A DNA stretch of 64,000 nucleotides from assembly GCA_017937845.1 (NCBI GenBank), contig JAGBCV010000026.1:1-64000 (forward strand), written 5' to 3'. Within the stretch, counting starts at the first letter, position 1; each line of letters opens with the position of its first letter. The notes below the pieces were generated by a model. It was not told the origin of the DNA and searched no databases. It saw only the letters and a program-made list of their open reading frames with translations. This document shows, in pieces, positions 23,747 through 35,397 of this stretch. The stretch comes from Clostridia bacterium. Lineage in GTDB: Bacteria; Bacillota; Clostridia; Oscillospirales; CAG-272. The position numbers and the translations under genes are program-made.

Positions 23747-26281
23747 TCAAATCTCATCCTCGTCTGCGATGGGGAAGCTTTCAACCGTTACAGGCTCGTT
23801 TTTGTGTTCGGCAGCGAGCGCTTCGATCTCTGCTTCTTCCTCCTCGTCGGATTTCACCGCGGTAAAGCTGATGATCTTTGCATCGCCCGAAAGACGCATG
23901 ATGATAACACCCGAGGTATTATTGCCCTCGTAAACGGGGATACCCGAAACGGGAGTACGGATCATCGTACCGTCGTTCGTGATGATCATGATATCATCGT
24001 TTTCACCGACAGCGGCAATGCCTGCAAGCGCACCTGTTTTATCACTGGTCTTCTGGCAAATTACGCCCTTTGTGCCACGGTTGCGAGCGTTATAGGTATC
24101 GAAATCGTTTCGTTTGCCATAACCCTTTTCGGTCAGCGTAATGAGTTTTTTCTTATCATCGACAACGGCAACGCCGACAACGTAATCGCCGTCGTTCATC
24201 TTGATACCGCGTACACCGCGCGCGGCGCGACCCATAACGCGGGCATCGCCCTCCTTGAAGCGGACGGCTCTGCCGTCGTGGGTGGCGATGACGATCTCAT
24301 CCTCACCCGTGGTATGCTTGACGTAAACGAGCTCGTCACCCTCGTCAAGGTCAATGGCGATCTTACCGCCCTTGCGCTGATATTCAAAATCCTTGACGTT
24401 GACACGCTTGACGACACCGTTTTTCGTTACCATCACGAAATATTCATCTTCTTCAAAGCCCGCGATGGAGATGACGGATGTGACCTTTTCGTTTTCGTTC
24501 AGATCGATGACGTTGACGATATTCGTACCCTTTGCCGTACGGGACGCTTCGGGAATCATATACGCCTTTTTCATGTATACTCTGCCCATGTTGGTGAACA
24601 TGAGGAGATAGCTGTGTGAATGGACGACCATGACGTTTTCCACGAAATCTTCTTCCTTGGTGGTCATACCGATGATGCCCTTGCCGCCGCGCTTCTGTGC
24701 GGTATAGGTATCCGCGGGCGCACGCTTGATATAGCCTGCGTTCGTCATGGTGATGACGCAATCGTGCTTATCGATGAGGTCTTCATCGATGATATCGTCG
24801 ATCGCGCCTGCGATCTCGGTGCGTCTGCCGTCTGCAAATTTTTCCTTGATGGCAAGAAGGTCTGCTTCGATGACTTCCTTGACCTTGTTTTCATCGGCAA
24901 GGATCGCTTCCAGTTCCGCGATAAGTGCGAGCTTTGCGGCAAGCTCTTCTTCGATTTTCAGTCTTTCAAGACCGGCAAGGCTACCAAGGGTCATATCGAC
25001 GATTGCCTGTGCTTGAATCTGTGTAAGACCAAAGCGCGCCACGAGCGCATCTCTTGCGTCCTGCTTCGAGGAGCTTCTGCGAATGGTATTGATGATTTCA
25101 TCGATGGCATCAAGCGCCATTTTCAGACCTTCCAAAATATGCACTCTTGCACGTGTCTTGTCAAGGTCGTATCTCGTTCTGCGGCGGATCACGTCCTCTT
25201 GATGCTGGATATAATGATAAAGGATCTCACGAAGACCGAGGACCTTGGGTTCGCCGTTTACAAGTGCGATCATATTGACCGCGCAGGTATCCTGAAGCTG
25301 TGTATATTTATAAAGCTGATTGAGGATCACTTGACCGTTGGCATCTCGGCGGTATTCGATGACGATCTTCATACCTGCCTTGCCGGATTCATCGCGCAGA
25401 GCGGTAATGCCCTCCACGCGCTTATCCTTGACGAGATCGGCAATGGATTCCACAAGCATGCTCTTATTGACCTGATAGGGAATCTCCGTAACAACGATAC
25501 GGTGCTTCTTTTCATCAACTTCCGCTCTTGCGCGAACGATGATTCTGCCCTTACCTGTGAGATAAGACTGATAAATACCCGAAGTACCACAAATAATAGC
25601 AGAGGTCGGGAAATCGGGACCCTTGATAAAGTTCATAAGGTCGGAAACGGTCGCGTCCGGATGCTTCATGAAATAGATCGTACCGTCGATGACCTCTCCG
25701 AGGTTATGCGGCGGGACGTTTGTCGCCATACCGACCGCGATACCGACAGAGCCGTTTACAAGGAGATTCGGGAAACGGGAGGGAAGCACGCGAGGCTCTT
25801 TACGGCTGTTATCAAAGTTCGGGTCATAGTCCACGACCTCTTTTTCGATATCCGTGAGCATTTCGTTTGCGAGCTTGGACATTCTCGCTTCCGTATAACG
25901 GTAAGCCGCCGCACCGTCGCCGTCGACGTTACCGAAGTTACCGTGTCCGTCCACGAGCGTATAACGCATATTAAAGGGCTGTGCCAAGCGCACCATGGCA
26001 TCGTAGACCGATGCGTCACCGTGCGGATGATATCTGCCAAGCACATTACCGACCGTCGTTGCCGACTTGCAGAACGGCTTATCATACGTAAGCTTTTCTT
26101 CATACATGGAGTACAAAATACGTCTGTGAACCGGCTTCAGACCGTCACGAACGTCGGGAAGCGCACGCGCAACGATGACGCTCATTGCATATTCAATGAA
26201 CGCGGTCTGCACACGTTTTCCCATTTCGATATCCACGATTTTTTGATTTGCATAAGAATAATCTTTATCTTTGTTTTCCAT
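23747..26281 (-). CDS. gyrA: DNA gyrase subunit A
   Basis: The 844-residue breakage-reunion subunit of gyrase has catalytic Tyr129 in AAAYRYTEARMS, the isoleucine-containing DNA gate region, a long coiled coil, and a C-terminal beta-pinwheel that carries the GyrA box QKRGGKG (in TYTAQKRGGKGIIGM). The GyrA box separates it from ParC. In the quinolone-resistance region the sequence is HPHGDASVYD: the position equivalent to E. coli Ser83 is Ala90, and that of Asp87 is Asp94. It is separated from gyrB by about 620 bp of repeats instead of being adjacent. Confidence 0.97.
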   Translation of the reverse strand: MENKDKDYSYANQKIVDIEMGKRVQTAFIEYAMSVIVARALPDVRDGLKPVHRRILYSMYEEKLTYDKPFCKSATTVGNVLGRYHPHGDASVYDAMVRLAQPFNMRYTLVDGHGNFGNVDGDGAAAYRYTEARMSKLANEMLTDIEKEVVDYDPNFDNSRKEPRVLPSRFPNLLVNGSVGIAVGMATNVPPHNLGEVIDGTIYFMKHPDATVSDLMNFIKGPDFPTSAIICGTSGIYQSYLTGKGRIIVRARAEVDEKKHRIVVTEIPYQVNKSMLVESIADLVKDKRVEGITALRDESGKAGMKIVIEYRRDANGQVILNQLYKYTQLQDTCAVNMIALVNGEPKVLGLREILYHYIQHQEDVIRRRTRYDLDKTRARVHILEGLKMALDAIDEIINTIRRSSSKQDARDALVARFGLTQIQAQAIVDMTLGSLAGLERLKIEEELAAKLALIAELEAILADENKVKEVIEADLLAIKEKFADGRRTEIAGAIDDIIDEDLIDKHDCVITMTNAGYIKRAPADTYTAQKRGGKGIIGMTTKEEDFVENVMVVHSHSYLLMFTNMGRVYMKKAYMIPEASRTAKGTNIVNVIDLNENEKVTSVISIAGFEEDEYFVMVTKNGVVKRVNVKDFEYQRKGGKIAIDLDEGDELVYVKHTTGEDEIVIATHDGRAVRFKEGDARVMGRAARGVRGIKMNDGDYVVGVAVVDDKKKLITLTEKGYGKRNDFDTYNARNRGTKGVICQKTSDKTGALAGIAAVGENDDIMIITNDGTMIRTPVSGIPVYEGNNTSGVIIMRLSGDAKIISFTAVKSDEEEEAEIEALAAEHKNEPVTVESFPIADEDEI

Positions 26282-26367
26282 TGATTCAAATTACCTTTCA
26301 TAGAGTGTTCTTTTCTTTTGTAAAAAGAAACAAAAACCTTCAACTTTTTTCTTTTTTGAAAAGCCTT

Positions 26368-26603
26368 CCACTTTTTCTTTTTGAAAGAAAAAGTGGCAAA
26401 AAGAAGCAAAAAACCTGCGGTTTTATCGCTTATAGACTTTGAAAGCTCGCTTTCGCGTTCTCCTATCGCCTATTATCCGGCTCAAAGAACGCGGTTGAAG
26501 CATCGCTTTCGTCCAAGGTCGCGTAATTCATGTAGGCAAAGCTGATAGTTTGCGGGCGTGCTCGCGCTCAGTGAAAAAAGTGCGTATCGAACGTCACTTT
26601 TTT
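26368..26603 (-). repeat. Family A repeat, copy 2 (truncated)
   Basis: Starts with the end hairpin CCACTTTTTC...GAAAAAGTGG and continues through AGCAAAAAACCTGCGGTTTT to GCTCAGTGAAAAAAGTGCGT, in reverse orientation. The half with the ACTTTTCTTGT hairpin is missing. The copy at 39948-40188 retains the same half. Confidence 0.8.
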
Positions 26604-26795
26604 AGGGCTTCCCCTTGAGGGGAAGCTCCCGCGCAAGCGGGTGATGAGGTGTTGTTGTTTTTTTACACCTCATCCGTCTTTTGCTTCGCAAAATCCACCT
26701 TTCTCACTACGGTTCGGTCACGGCTCGGCTCTGACAGCCGTTCAGGCTGTCATTCACTACCTCGCCGTCGCTTTGCTCCCCTCAAGGGGAAGTCT
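26603..26795. repeat. Dispersed repeat, family D, copy 3 (most complete)
   Basis: Begins with the hairpin CTTCCCCTTGAGGGGAAG, contains GGGTGATGAGGTGT and its inverted partner ACACCTCATCC, a tract TTCGGTCACGGCTCGGCTCT, and ends with CCCCTCAAGGGGAAG. With the family A fragment it fills the gyrA-gyrB gap. Confidence 0.75.
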
Positions 26796-26905
26796 AACTT
26801 TTTCTTTCAAAAAGAAAAAGTTGAGAAGCATTGAGAAGCAAAGAAAAAATTTATATTTTATCTAAAAATATCACATAAAACCGCTGAAAATAAATGAAAA
26901 ATCCA

Positions 26906-29136
<2,231 letters not shown>

Positions 29137-29159
29137 AATACGTCCAACCATTTTTTTCG

Positions 29160-29210
29160 CAGGAGAGAGGCTCACCGCTCCTCTTTAGGGAGAAGCAAGC
29201 ATCTCTCCTG
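29160..29210 (-). promoter_or_regulatory. Long imperfect inverted repeat upstream of remB
   Basis: CAGGAGAGA at 29160-29168 pairs with TCTCTCCTG at 29202-29210. A second inner stem (CTCCTC with GGGAG) lies within. It sits between the small membrane gene and remB, 24 bp from the remB start, and could be a terminator-like or attenuator structure. Function not shown. Confidence 0.45.
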
Positions 29211-29228
29211 TGAAGATTTATTTTTTTC

Positions 29229-29579
29229 TTAAAAGCTCATGACGACCGCGACCAAAATATCCAAAGCCGTCAAAACGGATAAAACGCAAAAAAGCGTAAA
29301 AAATGCGGTTTTTTTGCCGTTTTTCATCTGTTTTTGCACGAAAAACGTGAAAAATGCGGCAAGTGCGCTTGCGGACGCGGCAAAGATCGAAGCGAGCATT
29401 TCCGTCAGATATACAAACGCAAAAGCAAAGAGCTCACCACCCGGAAGAACGTCATTTCCGACGGAGGTATCCGAAAAAATCACGGAGAGCCCCATCGATA
29501 TCGCCGTAAGCGAAGTCAGAATGGCAATGACTGAAAGAACGATGGCGATATAAAAGCGCATGGTTTCTTTTTTCATCAT
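29229..29579 (-). CDS. Small hypothetical membrane protein
   Basis: The 116-residue product has three strongly hydrophobic segments (about residues 9-31, 48-73 and 88-113) and a short KKETMRF start. It probably spans the cytoplasmic membrane three times. The start at 29579 (or the adjacent ATG at 29576) is chosen because AAGGGAG lies 8 bp upstream. A longer reading frame from 29777 runs through a dispersed repeat and is artefactual. It lies between remB and recF, a place normally empty in Firmicute origins. No family recognised. Confidence 0.65.
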   Translation of the reverse strand: MMKKETMRFYIAIVLSVIAILTSLTAISMGLSVIFSDTSVGNDVLPGGELFAFAFVYLTEMLASIFAASASALAAFFTFFVQKQMKNGKKTAFFTLFCVLSVLTALDILVAVVMSF

Positions 29580-29646
29580 GTGAGTACTCCCTTGTATATT
29601 TTTCTTTTTTGGTAGGGGACGGCACCTTTGACATCCCGAAGAACGT

Positions 29647-30098
29647 GTACTTTTCTTGTGCAAAACAAGAAAAGTACCAAAAGAAATTTGCAAGCGTTCC
29701 GCTTGACCGAAGTGCGAATGTTGAGTCTTAGCGAAATCGGCTCCCCGCACGGATTTTGCATAAACAAGTTTATGCAACCCTACGGGGGCGTCCCCTCCGG
29801 GACATCACGGCGGAACAACCGCCGATGTGTAGCAACATCTGAAATTCATGTTTGACGGCGCTTTAGCGCCGTTCGGCAAGCGCTTTTTTCACTGAGCGCG
29901 AGCACGCCCGCAAACTATCAGCTTTGCCTACATGAATTACGCGACCTTGGACGAAAGCGACGTTTCAACCGCGTTCTTTGAGCCGGATAATAGGCGATAG
30001 GAGAACGCGACAGCGAGCTTTCAGAGTCTATAAGCGATAAAACCGCAGGTTTTTTGCTTCTTTTTTGCAACTTTTTTCTTTCAAAAAGAAAAAAGTTG
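29647..30098 (+). repeat. 450-bp hairpin-ended repeat, family A, copy 3
   Basis: The left hairpin is at 29647-29677 (GTACTTTTCTTGT and ACAAGAAAAGTAC halves) and the right hairpin at 30068-30098 (CAACTTTTTTC and GAAAAAAGTTG halves). The internal blocks match the copies at 14469 and 37058. It ends 39 bp before the recF stop codon and explains the whole gap between the small membrane gene and recF. Confidence 0.9.
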
Positions 30099-30136
30099 AG
30101 AAAATATATAACTAAAACGAAAAAGCAGAAAAGAAA

Positions 30137-31255
30137 TCATCTATATTCGTAATTTCCATTTTCAACGTAAATTTTAAGCGCATTGTTTATTCCCGAAAAA
30201 TCATTTTCATCGCAAGTCGTAATGATCACCTGTCTGTCATGAAGCTCGGAAAGAACGTAATGCTTTCTGTCACGGTCAAGCTCGGAAAGAACATCGTCAA
30301 GCAAAAATACGGGATATTCTCCGCTTTCCTCGCGGGAAATCTCGCCCTCTGCAAGCTTCATCGCAAGCGCGATGCTTCTTTGCTGACCTTGGGAAGCGAA
30401 AATCTTCGCATTCATGCCGTTGAGCTTGATCTCAAAATCATCGCGGTGTGCGCCGCCGATGCTCGAACCGATGATGATCTCTTTTTGAATATCCTTGGAA
30501 AATATTCTGCGATAGCGTTTGAGATTTTCCTCTCTGTCAAAAAGCTCTTCCGTTTCGTTTCCCGCGATATGGGAAAGATAGCAAAACTCAGCCTTTTCAT
30601 GCCCCTCGGTCATCTCCGAAAGATAGCCGTTGACGAGAGAAAAGAGCTTCGTGAGATATTTCGCGCGCACCTCTGTGATATAAGCGGCGTCCTGCGCCAG
30701 CTTTTCAGACAAAATCTCCATCGTGACGGCGAAGGAATCCTTTTGTTTTTCGTAGCCCTTGAGAAGCGCGTTTCGCTGCTCTATGAGCTTTTTATGCTCC
30801 ATAAGCGCTGAAAGATACGAGCGGTTGATCTGCGAAATGGCGCTGTCAAGGAAGGTCCTTCTCTGCGCGGGCTCGTCTTTCACGATGGAAAGATGCTCGG
30901 GACAGAAAAGCACCGCCTTGAAATTGCCGATAAAGCTCGACATCCTGCCGATCTTGATCCCGTTTTTGAACGTTTCCTTGGAAAGGTCACGGAACATACG
31001 GTAGGTCATTTTGTTTTCTCTGACGGAATCGACGTAAGCGATGCTGACCTGCGCGTGATTTTTATCCGCCTTGATGAGGTCCTTTTCCCTTGCGTGGCGA
31101 AAGCTTTTTCCGCTTCCGAAAAGGTATATGCCCTCGATCACGTTGGTCTTGCCCTGTGCGTTCTTGCCGTAAAGGATATTGATCCCCTTGTCAAAGGAAA
31201 AAGGGAAATGCTCAATGTTTCTGTAATTTTCAAATACAGCGCAATCCAAATACAT
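30137..31255 (-). CDS. recF: DNA replication and repair protein RecF
   Basis: The 372-residue SMC-like ATPase helps load RecA at single-strand gaps. Walker A is ILYGKNAQGKTNVIEG (about residues 27-42), the ABC signature region is ASQGQQRSIALAMKLAE, and Walker B is VFLLDDVLSELD. It starts 3 bp after the dnaN stop and is presumably cotranscribed with it. The S4-domain gene yaaA, normally between dnaN and recF, is absent. Confidence 0.96.
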   Translation of the reverse strand: MYLDCAVFENYRNIEHFPFSFDKGINILYGKNAQGKTNVIEGIYLFGSGKSFRHAREKDLIKADKNHAQVSIAYVDSVRENKMTYRMFRDLSKETFKNGIKIGRMSSFIGNFKAVLFCPEHLSIVKDEPAQRRTFLDSAISQINRSYLSALMEHKKLIEQRNALLKGYEKQKDSFAVTMEILSEKLAQDAAYITEVRAKYLTKLFSLVNGYLSEMTEGHEKAEFCYLSHIAGNETEELFDREENLKRYRRIFSKDIQKEIIIGSSIGGAHRDDFEIKLNGMNAKIFASQGQQRSIALAMKLAEGEISREESGEYPVFLLDDVLSELDRDRKHYVLSELHDRQVIITTCDENDFSGINNALKIYVENGNYEYR

Positions 31256-31258
31256 AGT

Positions 31259-32437
31259 TTAATCTCTGACTTTGACGGGGAGCGCGAGGTAAAGGAACGA
31301 AGAACCGTCCTCGGTTTCGGTCGCGCCCTCGATGATCATACTCATATAAGCGGAGGTCAGGGAGAATTTCAGCACGTCATCATCTGTTGCGCGCAAAATT
31401 TCGATGAGATACTTGCAAGGGAAGTAGATTTCGATATCCTCGCCCGTTTTTTCGATGGAAAGCTCGTCAAAGAAGTTTCCGGAAACGGAAAGGGCGCTGA
31501 CACCGAGGATCTGATCTTCAAAATGGAAGCGGACCATGCTCTTTGCCTGACCTGCAACACGTTCCTCGGTGACGATGGAAGCGCGCTCGAGTGAGTTTTC
31601 AAGAGCGGCGCGTTCGACCTCAACGAAGGTCTTGCTTTCCTTGGGAATGAAGCGTCTGTATTCGATATAGGGAACGTCGATCAAACGGCTGAAAAGAACG
31701 GCGTCCTTCTCCTCGGAACCGCATTTCATGCCGAAATTGAAGAGGGCGTGCTTTCTGGTAAGAGAGAATTTGATGGGGTCGTCCTTATCTTCGAGAAGTC
31801 TTTGCAATTCCGCGACGGTCTTACCGGGAATGATAAAGCTGATCTCCGTTTCGCCGCCCTTTGTGGTGATGCCCGTATCGATCTTGATATCACGAATGGC
31901 AAGGCGGTAGCTGTCACAGCCGACGACGACGACGCTTTCCTCCGTGATCTCAAAATAAAGACCCATGAGCGCAGGACGGGTCTCGTCCTGGGAAACGGCA
32001 AACATGGTCTGCGCGATGACCTTTTTGAGGAGCTTCTGCGGAAGCGCGAAGCGTCTGTCGGGGTTCAGCTCGGGCATAGACGGGAAGGTATCGCCCGAAA
32101 TATAATGGATCTGGAATTTGGAGCGGCCGCTCGATACGGTCGCCATACCGCTTTCCTCGTCATCCTTGGTTTCGATGGTCACGTCGCTCGGCATATATTT
32201 GACGATGCTCGAAAGCTTATTGCCGTTGACAACGAGCGTACCGCCCTTTTCGACCTTCGCGTCGATCATGATCTTAATGCCTTTTTCAAGGTCGTACGCG
32301 CAAAGCTGACATTTTTCCTCGCCGTAAGTGGTAAGGAGGATACCGTCGATCGCGCCAATGGTCTTTTCCGTCGACACACAGCCGAGAGATTTTGTGATTG
32401 CGAGCAAAAGCTCGTCTTTTTTGAACGTTACTTTCAT
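31259..32437 (-). CDS. dnaN: DNA polymerase III sliding clamp (beta subunit)
   Basis: The 392-residue product folds into three clamp domains and forms a ring that tethers the replicative polymerase to DNA. Seen: MKVTFKKDELLLAITKSLGC at the N-terminus, FPSMPELNPDRRFALPQKLL at the domain 1/2 boundary, FAVSQDETRPALMGLYFEI, and a C-terminal FLYLALPVKVRD, where Firmicute clamps typically end in a short PVR-like tail. The ATG at 32437 has GAAAGGTG upstream. A longer frame from 32494 is not supported. Confidence 0.97.
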   Translation of the reverse strand: MKVTFKKDELLLAITKSLGCVSTEKTIGAIDGILLTTYGEEKCQLCAYDLEKGIKIMIDAKVEKGGTLVVNGNKLSSIVKYMPSDVTIETKDDEESGMATVSSGRSKFQIHYISGDTFPSMPELNPDRRFALPQKLLKKVIAQTMFAVSQDETRPALMGLYFEITEESVVVVGCDSYRLAIRDIKIDTGITTKGGETEISFIIPGKTVAELQRLLEDKDDPIKFSLTRKHALFNFGMKCGSEEKDAVLFSRLIDVPYIEYRRFIPKESKTFVEVERAALENSLERASIVTEERVAGQAKSMVRFHFEDQILGVSALSVSGNFFDELSIEKTGEDIEIYFPCKYLIEILRATDDDVLKFSLTSAYMSMIIEGATETEDGSSFLYLALPVKVRD

Positions 32438-32545
32438 ATATTCACCTTTCTTGTCCTTTTCTTTGCACCAAGAAAAGGACCAAAAGAAGTGCAAGGGACA
32501 AGTCCCTTGACCCTATATGTGCTGTATTTATTTTTTGAGATTTCG

Positions 32546-33043
32546 ATTTCCACAGTCCGTGAGATCCACATTTCGGTTTTCGCGCTCTTAAAAGATAAGA
32601 ATAGAAAAATTTTAGCAGTAGAGGTTTTAGAGTGTGTCGAAAGATTGGAAAGGCGCGAAAAACAAGAGGTGGCCTTGGAAATCGCGGATTTCTGAATGTG
32701 AATAACCTTGTCCGAAATCCTTTGGAAAATTTTCGCCGTTTGTGTAAAACTTCTTCACTTTTTCGCGCTTGGGGAAATTCTTGAAAGATCGGCTTGTGGA
32801 AAAGGAAAGTTTGGGGATTTTTTCGGGGAAAATCTTCCCCTGTTGATTGTCTGTGAAAAAATCTGTTGGAAAATCGAAAATAATTTCCAATTTTTTTGCA
32901 TGAAAATGAAGCAAAACGAGATTTGGTTCTGGGTGGGGAAAATGGGGACGGTTGAAAACTCACAGGGTTTTCCCACATGAAAATGTATAGCAATTTCAAG
33001 CACTTTCAAGTTTTCAACAATGTTTTCCACACACTGTGGAAAA
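32546..33043. promoter_or_regulatory. Probable oriC, dnaA-dnaN side: DnaA-box-like cluster
   Basis: The dnaA-dnaN gap holds ATTTCCACA (32546-32554), TGTGGAAAA (32795-32803), TTTTCCACA (33023-33031) and TGTGGAAAA (33035-33043). The last two form the 23-bp palindrome 33022-33044. They differ from the TTATCCACA consensus by one or two bases. The surrounding 32.5-33.15 kb is AT-rich and non-coding. Together with the boxes upstream of dnaA this looks like the bipartite origin of Bacillus type. Activity is inferred. Confidence 0.6.
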
Positions 33044-33434
33044 CTGTTTTTCAGAAAATCCAAGATTTTCCCGCGGTTTCCAGTTTTGTGAACACTTGGA
33101 AATGGTTTTTGCTTTTTTTCTTTGTGTTTTCTTTATTAAGATTTTCTTTCTTTTCTTTCTCAACTTTTTTCTTATTGTAAGAAAAAAGTTGCAAAAAAGA
33201 AGCAAAAAACCTGCGGTTTTATCGCTTATAGATTTTGAAAGTTCGCTTTCGCGTTCTCCTATCGGCTATCACCCGCCTCAAAGAACGCGGTTGTAGCGCG
33301 GCGAGTATCCAAGGTCGCGTAATTCATGTGGGCGAAATAGGTTTACCGCAGACGTGCTCGCGCTCAGTGAAAAAAGCGCGTATCGAACGGCGCTAAAGCG
33401 CCGTCAAACATGAATTTTAGATGTCGGTTCTCGT

Positions 33435-33553
33435 TCGGCAGTGAGCAAGCGAAAATACCATGTTATGGTGTTTTCGTGCCGCGATACGGCATAAAGCAAG
33501 GAGTATCAGAAGCATGGCTTGCCTTGCGCGTGATACGACTATGCGACTGCCGA
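33435..33553. repeat. 119-bp insertion inside the family A repeat
   Basis: Bounded by the perfect 8-bp inverted repeat TCGGCAGT (33435-33442) and ACTGCCGA (33546-33553). Inside are further inverted pairs such as GAAAATACCAT/ATGGTGTTTTC and GTATCA/TGATAC. Other family A copies lack it and have only a short GGTT at this point, so it is a nested insertion. Confidence 0.7.
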
Positions 33554-33608
33554 GAATGTTCCGCCGTGATGTCCCGGAGGTGAAGCCACCGGAGGGCTTC
33601 ATGAACTC

Positions 33609-33652
33609 GGGGTCCTCAAAATATGCGTTAGCATGTTTTGGGGTTCTCGAAC
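33609..33652. repeat. Nested mini-palindrome, family G, copy 2
   Basis: The reverse complement reads GTTCGAGAACCCCAAAACAT and then a TATTTTGAGGACCCC end, matching the unit at 19727-19766. It sits in the loop of the GAACTTGTTC stem of the family A repeat. Confidence 0.65.
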
Positions 33653-33834
33653 TTGTTCATGAAGAATCCGTGCGGGGAGCCGATTTTGCTAAGACTCAAC
33701 ATTCGCGCTTCGGTCAAACGGAACGCTTGCAAATTTCTTTTGGTACTTTTCTTGTTTTGAACAAGAAAAGTACACGTTCCTTTTTCTTTCAAAAAGAAAA
33801 AGTTGATAAAATAATAGAAACAAAAAAAGAAAAA

Positions 33835-35226
33835 TCAAGAAAACTCATTACAAATATTCGTGATCTCATATTCAAACGAGCTATCCTCCGCCATTTTGTT
33901 TTTGATCACGTCGATGGAGGAAAGGATCGTCGTATGGTCACGGCCAAAGATCTTTGCCGTATTCTGCAAAGAAAGATTGGTCACGCTGCGGATCACATAA
34001 ATGGAGATATGACGAGCAAGCGCGATCTCCGTCGTGCGTTTTTTGCCCTTGATATCTTCAATGCTGATGTTATATCGCTTGGAAATGTTCTCAATGATCT
34101 GTTCTGCCACGAGAGCAGGGGGAACGGTTCCCGAGATCACACCCGAAAGAACGGTACGCGCCGTATCGATGGTGATCTTTGAGCCATTGACAAGGCTATA
34201 TGCGCCGAGCTTTTTGATCACGCCCTCCAGCTGTCGGATATTGCTTTTGACGTTTTCTCCGAGGAAGCTGAGGACCTCGTCGGAAAGGTTGACGTTCATG
34301 AGCTGCGCCTTGCGCTTGAGAATGGCGATGCGAAGCTCCGTATCGGGGGGTTGGATATCGACGATCAGACCGCCCTCGAAACGGCTCTGGATACGTTCCT
34401 CCAAATGCTGGATATCCTTGGGCGGACGGTCAGAGGTGAGAATGATCTGCTTGCCTGCGTCGTAAAGGGAGTTAAAGGTATGGAAAAATTCTTCCTGTGT
34501 GGAAACCTTGCCCGCAATAAACTGGATATCGTCGATGAGAAGCATATCTGCGTTGCGGTATTTTTCCTTGAATTTGGCTGTGGTCTTTTTTTCGATGGAG
34601 CGGACCAGCTCGTTTGTGAAGTCTTCACCCTTGATGAGGATGATGTTAAATTCGGGCTTTTGGCGTTTGACCTCGTTTGCGACCGCTTTCATGAGGTGGG
34701 TCTTGCCAAGACCTGAAGAACCGTACAGGAAAAGGGGGTTGTAGGCGGTCGGATGGTTGGCAACGGCGACAGATGCGGCGTGCGCGAGCTTATTGGAGCT
34801 GCCGACGATGAAGTTATCGAACGTATAGTCCTTTTCGGAGATGAAGCTGGTAGCGGCGTCTGCGGGCGCTTCCTCTTCTGCGGGCTTTTCTGCCTTTTTG
34901 GGCTGTTCGGGCATGATGGGTTCTGCGGGAAGCTCGACGGTCGGGGTCGGTTTTTCCAGTGCTTCCGCGAGACTGAATTTGGATTTTGCGTAAATTTTCA
35001 CGGTGAGAGGGAAGCCGAGCGTGGTTTCAAAGAGCTCTGCGATCTCAGGCGCGTATTTTTTGTTGAGGATCTCGACGAAGCCTTCGCTCGTCGTGGTGAT
35101 GAGAGCAAGCTCGCTGTCAAAATAAGCAAGCTCGAAATTTTTGAGCCAAAGGTCGATGACAGGCTCGGGATACTTTTTCAGTATTTCGGCGTAAATGACG
35201 TTCCAAATGTCCTGGTTGGCGTTCAA
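33835..35226 (-). CDS. dnaA: Chromosomal replication initiator DnaA
   Basis: The 463-residue AAA+ initiator opens oriC. Domain I spans about residues 1-75, a Pro/Glu-rich linker 92-125, and the AAA+ core contains Walker A GSSGLGKTH (169-177), Walker B LLIDDIQF (229-236) and sensor region ILTSDRPPKDI. The C-terminal DNA-binding domain includes GRDHTT (428-433). The start must be TTG at 35226: an in-frame TAA lies two codons upstream and no Met occurs before residue 105, well inside the linker. AAAGGACGG is 10 bp upstream of that TTG. DnaA-box-like sites flank its promoter, consistent with autoregulation. Confidence 0.97.
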   Translation of the reverse strand: MNANQDIWNVIYAEILKKYPEPVIDLWLKNFELAYFDSELALITTTSEGFVEILNKKYAPEIAELFETTLGFPLTVKIYAKSKFSLAEALEKPTPTVELPAEPIMPEQPKKAEKPAEEEAPADAATSFISEKDYTFDNFIVGSSNKLAHAASVAVANHPTAYNPLFLYGSSGLGKTHLMKAVANEVKRQKPEFNIILIKGEDFTNELVRSIEKKTTAKFKEKYRNADMLLIDDIQFIAGKVSTQEEFFHTFNSLYDAGKQIILTSDRPPKDIQHLEERIQSRFEGGLIVDIQPPDTELRIAILKRKAQLMNVNLSDEVLSFLGENVKSNIRQLEGVIKKLGAYSLVNGSKITIDTARTVLSGVISGTVPPALVAEQIIENISKRYNISIEDIKGKKRTTEIALARHISIYVIRSVTNLSLQNTAKIFGRDHTTILSSIDVIKNKMAEDSSFEYEITNICNEFS

Positions 35227-35343
35227 GTGCGTTTAACCGTCCTTTCTTTTTATATCATCAGGATCTGTCCGAAGAGGTCCTTTTGACGTTTGTCAGACCG
35301 TCCGAAAAAATCCATAATAAGGTATTATAATATAATTATATAT

Positions 35344-35372
35344 ATTATATCATATTAGATATAGAAAATCAA
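35344..35372 (-). promoter_or_regulatory. dnaA promoter
   Basis: Minus strand TTGATT (35372-35367), 17-bp spacer, TATAAT (35349-35344). It lies next to an extremely AT-rich stretch (35318-35360) and 26 bp downstream of DnaA-box-like sites. Confidence 0.75.
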
Positions 35373-35397
35373 GCGGATTTTGAGGACTCTTCCCGTC

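Larger units (their letters stand above)
33161..33773 (-). repeat. Family A repeat, copy 4, enlarged by two insertions (613 bp)
   Basis: Reverse orientation: it begins with the CAACTTTTTTC hairpin (33161-33191) and ends with the GTACTTTTCTTG hairpin (33743-33773). Relative to the 450-bp copies it carries extra DNA at 33435-33553 and 33609-33652. An additional hairpin (33781-33808) with the sequence of the other end adjoins it and may terminate dnaA transcription. Confidence 0.85.

Noticed and set aside
29580..29777. N-terminal extension of the small membrane protein into the family A repeat
   Set aside because: The extension is repeat sequence that appears in the same form at other loci; a good ribosome binding site supports the internal start at 29579.
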